From: Epiperipatus broadwayi
Taxonomy: Eukaryota > Onychophora > Udeonychophora > Euonychophora > Peripatidae
Length of the DNA stretch: 64,000 bases
Assembly (NCBI GenBank): GCA_028023455.1
Contig: JAQFVV010012489.1
Coordinates: 1,859,881 to 1,923,880, forward strand
Direction: 5' to 3'
Position numbers and translations under genes: made by a program. The notes below the pieces were generated by a model. The model was given only the letters and a program-made list of their open reading frames with translations. It was not told where the DNA came from and did no database searches. Position 1 is the stretch's first letter. Each line of letters starts with the position of its first letter. Shown here one piece after another: positions 48,290-58,360 of this stretch.

Positions 48290-49075
48290 TCAGAAAAGAG
48301 AAAGGAAGAATAAAACAAAGTTTTGTGAATGTTTTAATGCTAAATAATAAAAATAGTCGTATAGTCCAGTTAAGTTAAAAATAAATAAATATGTGTATGA
48401 ATTCATAGTCATAATAATAAAGTGTGTTCAGCTATAATTATAGCGATCAAATATAGATTATCTAGATGTTTGTTGTAACGAAAATAAAGTAGTTAAGTTA
48501 AAGGAATAAAACAGTTTTAGTAAGGTCTTAATCATAAATGATAGATTCTAAAATATTCGCGTATCTCATTTAAGTTGAAGAAGAAATATATAAGTTGGAC
48601 TTTAGAATAATCGCATATGTAAGCGAAGTTGAAAAGATATATGTGTGAATTTATAATAACGTATCCCAGTTAAGCTGAAAATAAAATATTTATAATGATA
48701 AATGATAAAAATGTTCGAGTGTATTTGTTAGGTTGAAGAAAAATATATACGTATGATTTTAAAGATTCGAGAAAAGAAAGTAATCAATAAATTACAAAAC
48801 ATAGTAAGTGTAACGAAGTATATTAATTAAGTTGAGAAAATATATGTGTATGATTTTAAAAATAATCGTGAGGATAACTTGATCAATAAATTGCTGAAAT
48901 AGCCTGTACAACGAAGTATACCTGTGAAATGGAAGGAAAAATATATGTATGATTTTAAAGTAGTAAAGAGACAAGATAAATTACAAACATAGTGTGTGTA
49001 ATGAAGGAGGTTAGTCCGCAAATATATATATGTGTATGATTTTGTTTCAAAAAACAACCGTAACCTTAAAGTGAT
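48290..49075 (+). repeat. Degenerate reiterated leader of LTR element 2
   Basis: Within the 1.6 kb leader, blocks of roughly 100-120 bases recur with heavy drift. Each has a version of aagttgaagaaaatatatgtg, then tatgattttaaa, then a purine-rich stretch (for example around 48710-48750, 48830-48860, 48930-48960 and 49020-49045). No coding. Confidence 0.5.
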
Positions 49076-49533
49076 CGAGATTTATAAATGGAATATTAGA
49101 AGTATATATCATAAGTGTGTACTGTTGGAAATACAGTCAAATACAAATGAGTTTATTTATAAATATCGTTAACAGAGGAATAAAGTATAGTAGTTGAGTT
49201 AGATTAAAAAAAATATAAGTGCGACATTAATTGAAGTATAGTGAGTCAGAGTTGGATAAGTTGGAAAAAATACAGGACAATCATCAAGGTCGGGCAGGCA
49301 GTCAGATGAATCTAAGGCAGGTGAACAAGAGAGTGAACCAGAGTGCGGATGTTTGGTTGGCTAGCAATCTAAATGCTAACTGACAAATAACAAATATATT
49401 AAAGGTTAATCAAAGTAGAAAAGCAAACAGTCAGTAGAAAGAAATTTTTTATGTAGATATATCCAGAAGAGTTTAGTAAAATAATAGTAATAATAAATAC
49501 AGATATCAAGAAGGGTTACATAAAGTTATATTT

Positions 49534-50436
49534 ATGCATACAAGGTCCCAAGCTAAAATGGACTTTCAAGAAAAGGAAGTAAAAGAAGGGAATGAAGATA
49601 CGGAGATGAAAGTAAAGGGTAAAATAAACCATAGTGATATCATGGATATGCTAAGGCAACTGAGGGTTGAGCAACAGCAATTTATGAGAGAATACATGGA
49701 CAGACAGGAGAGAAGGATGGAAGAATGGTGGGTAAAGATAGAAATAGACAACCAGAAAAGAATTGCCGAAGCCATGAAAAAAATTAGAAATGATGTCATC
49801 CAGCAATCAGAGGCTAAGAACACAAGAAATGGATTTTACAGAGAAATTACATGGGATGAACAAAAGAGTATGGAGCCATGTGTATATGATGAATTAGAAA
49901 GGGCTGAGAGTATAGGTAGAGAGTCAGCTGAGTTTGATCTGAGACAAGACATAGGGTGGCCAGAAAGGGAAATAAGAAAGTTAGATAAAGAAGAGGAAGT
50001 GGAAGTGATAAGAGCAGAAGATAGTAGGATACTGATAAGCATACAGAAAAATATAATTCAGATAGCGAAGAAAGTAGAAAGGTTGAACACAAAATTTGAA
50101 GAGAGGATAAGGAGGTCAGCCAATAACCATGTCGATACTGAAGTACAGGGCATAGGACCAAGAATCACTGGAGGATGTAGAGATAAGGGCTCTGGAAATT
50201 GCATGGATTATCCTGTTGGCTTCCACCAATTTCTAAAGATACAAGTTTTTGCTGGAAACCCTGGAGAAAGCCCTATGGAGCACTTGAACAGCCTGGAACA
50301 GTATTTCAAATTTGGTAGAATGAATGAGGAGGCCAAGTTAGCGGTCGCTTGCAGTAACTTGCAGGGCGAATCTCAAGTTTGGTGGAACTCACTGTTCCAG
50401 AAACCCACCACATTTGCAGGGTATCCAAGGCTTTGA
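49534..50436 (+). CDS. Gag-like protein, N-terminal part, LTR element 2
   Basis: A 300-residue frame from the first ATG after the leader (MHTRSQAKMDFQ). Residues 30-95 are a charged coiled coil (MLRQLRVEQQQFMREYMDRQ). Residues 220-295 carry a Ty3/Gypsy capsid pattern: FHQFLKIQVFAGNPGESPMEHL, then SLEQYFKFGRMNEEAKLAVA and LQGESQVWWNSL. The frame breaks at 50430 in the middle of the capsid and continues in another frame. A gag of this type would form the particle that packages the RNA. As it stands the product is truncated. Confidence 0.7.
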   Translation: MHTRSQAKMDFQEKEVKEGNEDTEMKVKGKINHSDIMDMLRQLRVEQQQFMREYMDRQERRMEEWWVKIEIDNQKRIAEAMKKIRNDVIQQSEAKNTRNGFYREITWDEQKSMEPCVYDELERAESIGRESAEFDLRQDIGWPEREIRKLDKEEEVEVIRAEDSRILISIQKNIIQIAKKVERLNTKFEERIRRSANNHVDTEVQGIGPRITGGCRDKGSGNCMDYPVGFHQFLKIQVFAGNPGESPMEHLNSLEQYFKFGRMNEEAKLAVACSNLQGESQVWWNSLFQKPTTFAGYPRL

Positions 50437-50783
50437 AGACCAGTTATTGGAGTGAGGAACTCCAAGAAGATATGCTGCATCAGATAAAACAGGAGAAATG
50501 GAGACCAGAGGAATCATTTATAACCTTCCACCATCAAGTAGCCAAGTTGCGGATGATGACCGCAAACTCATTATCTGAGATGCAAATACTCTGGATAACT
50601 AGGCATGGATTCCCAAAAGATATAGAACAGATTCTAATCAGTACAGAGAGGAGGATGGTGGACTGTCTGGCCGAGTTGCTGAGTGCATTGGATACCACCA
50701 GGGATGACCAGAAGGAGGATGGATATAAACATAGACCGCCTCCAAAAAAATCTCTTATAATAAAAAAATGGATGGGATCCTAG
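50410..50783 (+). pseudogene. Gag capsid C-terminal part, shifted frame
   Basis: Continues the capsid in a different frame: KTSYWSEELQEDMLHQ, then RPEESFITFHHQVAKLRMM, TRHGFPKDIEQILIS and ERRMVDCLAELLSALD, which fit the second half of Gypsy capsids. It stops at 50781-50783. A short further frame (50768-51001, rich in D, K and R) may be the degraded nucleocapsid, but no CCHC knuckle is visible. Confidence 0.65.
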
Positions 50784-51001
50784 TGAAGGACGATGGCAAG
50801 ATAACTGGAGATATTCTACAAAGTGGAGCCCAAGGAGGCAGGAAGATGGACGACAAAGATTGGAGACGGAATGTAAGCGTCCATATGACAGGACTGAAGA
50901 CCGAGAACTTAGGGATCAAAATCCGCATCCCAGAGGAGGCAGAGGTGATGTCAATAGAGAAAGACAACTACCAGATAAAACCTAAGTGTAATCATCAATA
51001 A

Positions 51002-51893
51002 AGGAAGGATTCACTGATACCAGATTGGAAATGGAATTAGATCAAGAATAATGGAGAATGGACTTTAACATTGATCATGATAATATAAAGAAATGATGTG
51101 CCAGTAGATGAAAAAAAAAGATAAAGGACTTTAGGATAAACTGAGAAAAACATATGATAGATAGTAGTGTGAGATCATAGATTGAGGCTGAAGGTGTGTA
51201 GGTTTAGATATTTGTAGATGGATCTTAGCAGTATATGGTGAGCTTTCTCTGTTATGCATTCATGAGTGTTCTGCGGTCATCAAATCTTATTATATAGAGA
51301 AGACAGGGACAGAGATCCCCTTCCCATAATGACTCACTGGATTAAGATTTCCAGTTAGATATTTGACAAATATCGTGAATCAATGGTTTAGAAACCAATC
51401 TATGGAAATCAATGGTTTAGAAACCAATCTATGGAAAAAGAACCCCTTTATAAAAAATACGAGTTATCAGTAAAATATTCTGAGCTCATGGATGAGCTGG
51501 ATGAAAAGATGCCAGCCTCCCAACCCACCTCAGTAATAGTGACCAAAGTTGGCACTTAGAGGGTTATCATTTGTAAAGTGCGAGTATGAACAGGTTTAAT
51601 CGAGTCACAGAGATATCCTGTGGACTTGAACTTGTATATACAAGAAGGAGTTCAGAAATCAAATTCATGTAATGTTAATAGAAAGATTAAATTGGTTTAG
51701 TAATGCTGGTTGGATCATCAGAGTAGGGATGTAATTTGCCTGGTCACCTCTCTAGGAATAATCTCATCACTAAAGTTACATTAGAAGTAAATAGATATAA
51801 AATGGTTCTAACAGTAGTTAGGAGCATCTAGCTTGAAGTGCAGTAAATTAAAATTTTTTAAGAAAAAAATTTTAAAGAAGGGGAATGGTGTAA
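51002..51893 (+). other. LTR element 2, 3' internal region without pol
   Basis: About 890 bases between gag and the 3' LTR. No protease, RT or integrase motif is visible. It contains a 29-base tandem duplication (aatcaatggtttagaaacca and following bases, 51378-51436). A purine tract, aaagaagggga (51874-51884), precedes the LTR by nine bases (atggtgtaa). Confidence 0.6.
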
Positions 51894-53594
51894 TGTGATG
51901 ATCGCACACACTGCGGTCACACATAGATATTAACATTTAAAGAATGTTAAATATTGAGCTTGGATTATAAAAAAAGTGAGGTTAAAAATTTACAAAACAA
52001 AGAAATGTTTAATTAAAAAAAAGAGAGGGAATTAGAATCGAAAAGATTCTTATCTTTTACCCTCCAAGGTTCAGATTTTAGAAAGAATAGAAATATTAAG
52101 GTTAAAAAATATCGATATCATGTGTTTCATGTAAGATTTAAAAAAATGAGAAATGAAATATGAATAAAATAGAAATTTAATAATGTAAAAGAAAGCGGTA
52201 GTTGGGGAGGTTAATAAAATAAAAGTAAAATTTAGAATGCAACAAAAGATAAAGATCTGTTCTTAGAACTACACATTTTGACAAAAAATGAAAGGCATAT
52301 GTGAAGGTATGAATAAAGAGAGTACGGTTTATTTCATGTCAAAATGAAATAATTTTATTAAAGAAAATGATTGATAAATAAATGTAAAATATTATATTAT
52401 AAAATTATATTAAATTAAAAGTAATTTTGTATAAGTTGCTAAAAGCATGTTAAAGTAAAGAGGTGTGAAATGAAAAACCCAGCATGAGATCAAGATAAGG
52501 AAGGAATTTGAAAAATAAAGAACATTAATTAATAAATTTAAAAACGGTATTGGTCGAGACTTCAGTGAAGACACTGCTCTGATAAGAAGCAGAGAAATAT
52601 AATAGAAAGCAGACTTGAAAGTTAAATTTGTTAACATGAAAACAAACTATAACATAAGGGACGCTTCGAAGATGTGTGGCTAAGGGCCAGTCGCGATCGC
52701 AGGTCGATCCAGACTTTCATGCTATAATGGTTTGCATCTCGATGTAACAACTGCCGATGTAGTGCCTGCCAAAGAGTTCGTTTTTGCCTGCCTTGATGCC
52801 CACAATACGGAGGAGTTCCAACAATCAAATCTAATCGAAGAGCGACCGTTCCCTACTAAAGAAGTGGAAAAATTCCACGGGATGGTCAGCAAGACACCAA
52901 GTTTATTCAAAGACTTTATCACCTAGGTAATTATGAATAAGACATTTTATATAACTTATGTGCACATACCGTTAAATTTAATGCAATTGCCAATCCCACA
53001 TATAATGAGATAGACCTTAATTAGACTCTTTTCAATATTTGGAATGACTATAAAGGGATAATTTATTTCAAAGATTACAATCATTTATAGAATCTTCTAT
53101 TGTATTTTTTTTTATAGCATTATAGCATAATGTTTTTTTTTACATCGAGTGTTTATAATTTAGAGTGTTTCTTTTATTATAATTTATTGTATTAAATATC
53201 TTTTATTTATGTAAAATCTGTTTCATCTCTTTCTTCGCCACTTCCAAAAAATAATATAATCTTAGGGTTGGGAATAATTATTATGCATTTGAGTACTTAA
53301 TTAACATGTGAAGCTAGTGGTGCAGTATTTGATCCTATTAAATTTATAATTATCCAAGCGCTGTAACTCTGTTAAATCTTACAGCAGTCGGGAGAAAGTT
53401 GACCGGGAAATATAACCTGGGGATATACCTGTATAGCATACAAGTTCGGTCAAGTACGGATATAGACTCGTTTTTGTCCATATCTTCTCTCTGCTTGTGG
53501 TAGTGGAAAGTGGGTGATCTTAAATTATAAGAATTCCCCATTATATCTATATAAAAGGGAAGTTTAAGCTTTCGATCGCCGGGTTTCCGTTACA
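51894..53594 (+). repeat. LTR element 2, 3' LTR
   Basis: About 1701 bases, homologous to 46267-47917. Extra stretches relative to the 5' copy occur near 52130-52155, 52262-52278 and 53110-53145. It ends ccgttaca and is followed by an AT tract (53595-53610). Confidence 0.9.
52679..52926 (+). CDS. Coding-like ORF inside the 3' LTR, family unknown
   Basis: From the codon after a TAA at 52679 to a TAG at 52924-52926 there is an open frame of about 80 codons, GC-richer than the rest of the LTR. It reads GPVAIAGRSRLSCYNG, LHLDVTTADVVPAKEFVFAC, LDAHNTEEFQQSNL, EERPFPTKEVEKFHGMVSK and TPSLFKDFIT. There is no ATG at the start; the coding-like part could begin at TTG 52732. The sequence just past the stop, taggtaatta, looks like a splice donor, so this may be a captured host exon end. 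I recognise no family. A retroelement accessory gene is the alternative. Confidence 0.45.
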
Positions 53595-53596
53595 AT

Positions 53597-53856
53597 ATAT
53601 ATATATATAATGCTTTCAACTGATTGAAATTAAAAATTCCATCACCAAATGTGCAATGCATTTTCATCCCTATTGGATTAAGCCACCTATAAACTTTTCT
53701 AAAGTTTGCTGCCATAAAAATCAAAAACAATGATTGAGCAAACACACAAACTTGTTTCACTATTGTTTTCATTTCAAATGTCATAGATTTTTCATGTGTA
53801 GTAATAATACTTCCTCTCATTCTATTACAAATTGTATCATGTAAATAAATTTTGGT
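53597..53856 (-). pseudogene. Old LINE reverse transcriptase, distal piece
   Basis: On the minus strand, FEMKTIVKQVCVFAQSLFLI matches the 'FEIKTGVKQGCVLAPTLFSI' block (motif B region) of animal LINE reverse transcriptases. Stops interrupt both sides. The piece ends at the AT tract where LTR element 2 is inserted, so the rest of the RT (motif C onward) has been displaced or lost. Confidence 0.6.
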
Positions 53857-53938
53857 AAACTATCAAATAATTGTCAAGCATTTGTGGTTGAGAGGCTGAT
53901 GCTATGACACATGAGAAAAAAAAAACTATCAAATAATT
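53857..53938 (+). mobile_element. Shortened SINE with perfect target duplication
   Basis: A 50-base body (53873-53922), gtcaagcatttgtggttgag at the start and catgagaaaaaaaaa at the end, lies between identical 16-base copies of aaactatcaaataatt (53857-53872 and 53923-53938). It matches the two ends of the 96-base SINE at 14529-14624 but lacks about 45 internal bases, including the B box. It interrupts the old LINE RT. Confidence 0.8.
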
Positions 53939-54267
53939 TTTAACAATGCCATAAATCTGATTGACTGAATCATAAAACCAATATATACAATCCTTTTTGT
54001 TCCAACACTTTTGTTGTATTTGCTTAATCAATAAAAACTATGTCTATAGTTCTTCTTCATTTTCTAAATCACAACGAGTCTCTGGAAACCATTTATTTAT
54101 AACTGGAAGCAATCTATTCAATAAAATTTTTGACAGTGCTTTTGCTGTAGTGGATAATAATGATATTACTTGGTAATTCCTGAAATCTTATATATTTTCT
54201 TTATTTTTAAAAATTGGAACAATAGAAACATCTTTAACATCAGGATGGTTCAACTTTATGTGTTCAT
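53939..54267 (-). pseudogene. Old LINE reverse transcriptase, middle piece
   Basis: Minus-strand remains read SIVPIFKNKENI, then NYQVISLLSTTAKALSKILL and NRLLPVINKWFPETRC, matching the 'NYRGISLLSIAGKILARILLNRL' region that leads to motif A. Then QIQQKCWNKKDCIYWFYDS matches 'QLQEKCxxxNKDLYxAFxD'. Several stops are present. The RTE element is inserted upstream of this piece. Confidence 0.65.
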
Positions 54268-54606
54268 ATACACCTAAAAGGCTGCAGAAAGGAGTTTTGC
54301 TATTAACTGAAAGGAGACCTTTTGATTCCTCTTGGAGGCCTTAAAGGAACCGAGCAGGGCAAATTCCTAATGTCCACTCCATACGTTCTTGTCGTTGCAG
54401 CTGTTATTACTATGTGATTATTCATATAGTATACAAACATGGATGGGCTGCTCACCAACACGCATTAGCCAGCGTGGTGAGTTTATTGGCTTTTTACCTC
54501 TGAGTTTAAGATCAAGAAACACCATGGTCTTTCTTCTCAGTGCCTGATAAGGCAGAATGAATGTTTGTGTAAATGATAAATATTTTCCCAATACATATAT
54601 ACAATT

Positions 54607-56898
54607 ATGACAGACAAAAATAAAGCATGGCCCTTATTCCCAGGAGGCTGTAAAGTCACCAACCAAGGCAGCGGTTGGTGGCCGAAGGCGGAGAGTGCTA
54701 AGAATCCCCTGATTGTGGACCCAGGCTGCCATTTGATGATGACTTTTTATTTAGGTACTTACAACTGCAGATCACTTTCAAGTGAAGGAAGATTGCAAGA
54801 ATTAGAAGAAGAACTCTCTTATATTAAATGGGACATTATTGGACTTTGTGAAGTTAGAAGGAAAGGTGAAGAGACAATTGATTTAAAAAGTGGACATATA
54901 CTCTATTATAAAGGCACAAATATTGGAAATACAAGTGGAGTAGGATTCATTATAAATAAAAAGTGGAAGAACAATATTGTGGAGATTGATGGTGTATCGG
55001 ACAGAGTGGCAAGATTAGTTATACAACTTAATAGCAGATACCAAATGCAGATAATTCAGGTTTATGCCCCAACAAGTTCTCATAGTGATGAAGTAGTAGA
55101 AGATTTTTATATGGATGTACAAAAGGCTTTTGATCAGAGTAAACACCATTTTAAAATTGTTATGGGAGACTTTAATGCTAGAATTGGTAAAAAAATGAAA
55201 GATGAAAGTGCTGTGGGTAATTTTGGTTATGGTAATAGAAATGAGAGAGGACATAGACTTGTGGAGTTTGCAGAAAAAGAAAAACTTTATATTATGAATT
55301 CTTTTTTTGAGAAAAATGTTAAAAGGAAATGGACATGGAAGCATCCAAATGAAGGTACAGCAGAATTGGATTATATTTTGACTAACAGGAAATACATATT
55401 TCAAGATTGTAATGTTCTTAATAAATTTAACACAGGAAGTGATCATCGATTAGTAAGGTGTAAGATACGTGTTAATGTAAAACTAGAGAGACAAAAATTA
55501 TTAAGAAAAACAATATTTACAGTTGATATTCCTAATCTTCAGAAACATTCTAATGAATTTAAATTAGAACTTACAAATCGGTTTCAAGTATTAGTAGATT
55601 TTGAACATGATTCAGATTTGAATGAAATTAATATGAAAATAACTGATACACTTTTGAAAACTGCAACAAAGATAGCTGGTAGAAAGAAACAGCAATTGAC
55701 CAATAAAATTTCTACTGAGACTAGAGAATTTATGAAGAAAAGAAGGAATATGAAGATATACAAAAATGATGCATTAAAAAGAATTGAATATCTCGAATTT
55801 TGTAAAATGGTGCGGAAAAGAGTTGAAAATGATATAAGAAAGTATAACTGTGAACTAGCAAGGAAAGCTGTAGAAGAAAATAAAAGTCTTAAGAATGTAA
55901 AACAACATTTTGGTATTGGTAGGAAATTTATATCTGCAATAAGAAAAAAAGATGGAATTATTACTAAAAGGAGAGATGACATCATGAAATTGGTAGAAGA
56001 TTTTTATCAAGAATTATATAGTAATAAAGAACAAGTACCTCCTATATCTATTACATCTTCCAAATTGCCCAGAATTTTAAATGAAGAAGTGAGACATGCA
56101 ATTAAATGTATGAAGAAAGGAAAGGCTCCAGGTAATGATGGAATTATAATTGATATATTAAAAGAAGCAGGTGAAGAAATAGAAAAATTTTTAGCAAAGT
56201 TATATACCAAATGTCTAAATGATAAAGATGTACCGGATGATTGGAAGAATGCAGTAATAATATTAATATTTAAAAAAGGTGATAAAGAAGATATTAGAAA
56301 TTACAGACCTATCAGCCTTTTATCAGTTTTATATAAAATTTTTACCAAGATAATTACTACTCGTCTACAGAGAACATTGGATTTCCACCAACCAAGAGAA
56401 CAAGCCGGATTTAAAAGTGGTTTTAGTACAGTAGATCATATCCAGGTATTGAGAGAAGTTATAGAAAGGACAAATGAATATGAGTTGCCATTATGCTTAG
56501 GATTTGTAGATTATGAAAAGGCATTTGATTCTATAAACATTTCTTCAGTGATTAAAGCATTAGATCATCAAGGTATAGATCCAGGATATTGTCATATTTT
56601 AAAGAATATTTATAAAAATGCAACAGCAACAATTAGATTACATAATGACACTGGGAAAGTCAACATTGAGAAAGGTGTAAGACAAGGTGACTCCATATCT
56701 CCAAAACTTTTTACAGCAGTGCTGCATGAAGTATTTTGTGGATTAAAATGGGAAACTAAAGGAGTGAAAGTAAATGGTGATTATTTAAGTCATTTAGATT
56801 TCGCAGATGATGTAGTTGTTTTTGCAAATAATGCTTCAGATCTGCAGGAAATGTTGCAGGAATTATCAGATGAAAGTAGGACTAAAGATAAATGTTAA
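54607..56898 (+). CDS. RTE endonuclease/reverse transcriptase (first 763 residues)
   Basis: The protein nicks target DNA and copies the element RNA at the nick. The endonuclease runs from GTYNCRSL (50-57) through CEVRR (E82), VMGDFNARIG (185-194), KWTWKHP (241-247), ELDYIL (253-258) and GSDHRLV (277-283). The reverse transcriptase has GKAPGNDGI (505-513), NYRPISLLS (575-583), QAGFKSGFSTVDHI (599-612), FVDYEKAFDS with catalytic D635, GVRQGDSISPKLF (690-702) and FADD with D734 and D735. All key residues are present. The frame breaks after residue 755, just past motif C, and continues from 56890 in another frame. The ATG at 54607 is the first good start. Residues 1-45 are an unusual leader rich in P, G and W. 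Confidence 0.9.
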   Translation: MTDKNKAWPLFPGGCKVTNQGSGWWPKAESAKNPLIVDPGCHLMMTFYLGTYNCRSLSSEGRLQELEEELSYIKWDIIGLCEVRRKGEETIDLKSGHILYYKGTNIGNTSGVGFIINKKWKNNIVEIDGVSDRVARLVIQLNSRYQMQIIQVYAPTSSHSDEVVEDFYMDVQKAFDQSKHHFKIVMGDFNARIGKKMKDESAVGNFGYGNRNERGHRLVEFAEKEKLYIMNSFFEKNVKRKWTWKHPNEGTAELDYILTNRKYIFQDCNVLNKFNTGSDHRLVRCKIRVNVKLERQKLLRKTIFTVDIPNLQKHSNEFKLELTNRFQVLVDFEHDSDLNEINMKITDTLLKTATKIAGRKKQQLTNKISTETREFMKKRRNMKIYKNDALKRIEYLEFCKMVRKRVENDIRKYNCELARKAVEENKSLKNVKQHFGIGRKFISAIRKKDGIITKRRDDIMKLVEDFYQELYSNKEQVPPISITSSKLPRILNEEVRHAIKCMKKGKAPGNDGIIIDILKEAGEEIEKFLAKLYTKCLNDKDVPDDWKNAVIILIFKKGDKEDIRNYRPISLLSVLYKIFTKIITTRLQRTLDFHQPREQAGFKSGFSTVDHIQVLREVIERTNEYELPLCLGFVDYEKAFDSINISSVIKALDHQGIDPGYCHILKNIYKNATATIRLHNDTGKVNIEKGVRQGDSISPKLFTAVLHEVFCGLKWETKGVKVNGDYLSHLDFADDVVVFANNASDLQEMLQELSDESRTKDKC

Positions 56899-57556
56899 AA
56901 AGACTAAAGTAATGTTTAATCGATTTGCTCAAAATATGAAAATAAAGATTGATTATGATGAATTAGAAGAAGTTAACAGTTACAAATACCTTGGTCAGAT
57001 TATTAATACAGATGGAAACATAATGGAGGAAATTAATCATAGAATTAAACTTGGTTGGAGTGCTTTTGGTAGAAATAACTTGATACTAAAAGGAAATATG
57101 CCTATGTGTTTGAAAAGGAAGGTTTTTAACAAATGTGTTTTACCAGTTCTTACTTATGGATCTGAGACTTGGACACTTAATAGAAGAGCAATTCAGAGAC
57201 TTCAGACCACTCAAAGAAGTATGGAGAGATGTATGTTGGGAGTAACAAGAAGAGATCGTAAATGCAATGTATGGGTAAGAGAACAAACAGGTGTTACTGA
57301 CCTCATTGAAAAAATTAAAAGATTGAAGTGGAGTTGGGCTGGACATATTGTTAGAAGAGATGATAATAGATGGACAATTGAAATTTTAAACTGGATTCCA
57401 AGAGATTGTAAAAGACCCAGAAAGAGACCACATGTGAGATGGATGGATGAAATAAGAAAGTGTGCAGGGGTGATGTGGAGAAGAGAAGCTAAAGATCGGA
57501 GAAGATGGATTAAACTTGGAGAGACCTTCATCCTGCAGTGGATTGATAATGGTTGA
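56890..57556 (+). pseudogene. RTE C-terminal part, shifted frame
   Basis: Continues the RTE protein after one small frame change near 56875: LKINVKKTKVMF, then VNSYKYLGQIINTDG, VLTYGSETWTLNRR, MERCMLGVTRRDRK, GHIVRRDDNRW and ETFILQWIDNG before TGA at 57554-57556. These are the standard C-terminal blocks of RTE proteins. The open frame starts at 56816 but matches the family only from about 56890. If the shift is real and not a sequencing error, this copy makes a truncated enzyme. Confidence 0.85.
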
Positions 57557-57574
57557 TAATGATGATGATGATAC

Positions 57575-58360
57575 ACCTAAAAAATTTCAATATTTTTGAA
57601 GTTAATATATCATCATCATATATTAAAGTTTCTTCAGGACCAACAGCACTTCCATTTTTAAAATTATAAAGAACTATTTTGACATCACTAATCTGAATAT
57701 CTTTGTCCAAATCGAAACAAGTACATAAAATGAAAATATAAATAAAAGTAGCTATCTCAATTCATGTATCATAACTCAAAAAATAATCAAAAATCCTCCA
57801 AATCGAAACAAGTACATAAAATGAAAATATAAATAAAAGTAGCTATCTCAATTCATGTATCATAACTCAAAAAATAATCAAAATCCTCCTTCCACCTATT
57901 TAAAATATTATCATATAAGAGAGTATAATTTCTGGTTTTAATAGAATTGTGATCCTGTTTTTTTTCAAGTTTGCACATTGCTGTCAGTACATCAACAAAA
58001 AAATCTAAGTAACCATAATAAATTATCTTCTTTACAGTTTTAATCCAATGTCATTTTTAAACCTGTTAATTTTTGCTTATCTCTACATTTATTATGCAGT
58101 TTTGCAATTAGACTGTTATTTTATCAAGCCAAAAATATTCCTTTTAATCAAATCATTAATAATATCATTGTCAGAAAAATGGTCATTATTCTTTTTTGGT
58201 GAACTCAAGAATAGATTTCCTCATATCCACAATACACTCCTTACAAGAAGTCCATACATAAGTAGTATGATAGTCCTGAAGTTGCAAATTAGCAATTTTA
58301 GTCTTTGATAACTGTTGGAATTCAGTACATATAGTAATTCTTCCAAAAAATGAATATTAA
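57575..58360 (-). pseudogene. Old LINE reverse transcriptase, proximal piece
   Basis: Minus-strand remains upstream of the RTE insertion: LDFFVDVLTAMCKLEK, then ILNRWKEDFDYFLS (like 'ILxRWxEHFxxLLN'), then ISDVKIVLYNFKNGSAVGPE (like 'EVxxAIxxMKNGKSPGIDGI'). Then the RTE target duplication interrupts the chain. Earlier text (CIVDMRKSILEFTKK) may be the linker between endonuclease and RT. Many stops. A 91-base tandem duplication (57707-57886) lies inside. Confidence 0.6.
57707..57886. repeat. 91-base tandem duplication
   Basis: ccaaatcgaaacaagtacat starts at 57707 and again at 57798. The two copies are almost identical, so this duplication is much younger than the LINE relic that contains it. 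Confidence 0.9.

Larger units (their letters stand above)
46267..53594 (+). mobile_element. LTR element 2: gag-only LTR retrotransposon
   Basis: Direct repeats at 46267-47917 and 51894-53594 (about 1.65 and 1.70 kb), starting tgtgatgat and ending ccgttaca, enclose a 4.0 kb centre. A proline-tRNA-type primer site follows the left LTR and a purine tract precedes the right one. The centre holds a gag-like gene split by frame changes and nothing that I can recognise as protease, RT or integrase. LTR divergence (several indels of 15-30 bases plus substitutions) is clearly greater than in LTR element 1, so this insertion appears older. AT tracts on both sides hide the target duplication. Confidence 0.85.
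54268..57582 (+). mobile_element. RTE-clade LINE, apparently full length, with target duplication
   Basis: The 3.29 kb body (54280-57570) is flanked by atacacctaaaa at 54268-54279 and 57571-57582, a 12-base direct repeat of which the first two bases could come from the tail. It has a 5' leader of about 330 bases, one APE-endonuclease/RT reading frame with a single frame break, almost no 3' untranslated region, and an (ATGATG)n-type tail. Short 3' ends with a microsatellite tail are typical of the RTE clade. It is inserted in an old minus-strand LINE, whose RT reads across the junction when the RTE is taken out. Two truncated relatives are at 35882-36232 and 26137-26215. Confidence 0.9.

Noticed and set aside
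49566-50161. Reverse-strand frames opposite the gag-like gene
   Set aside because: Shadows of the gag frame. They are serine/leucine-rich, as expected of the antisense of a lysine/glutamate-rich coiled coil.
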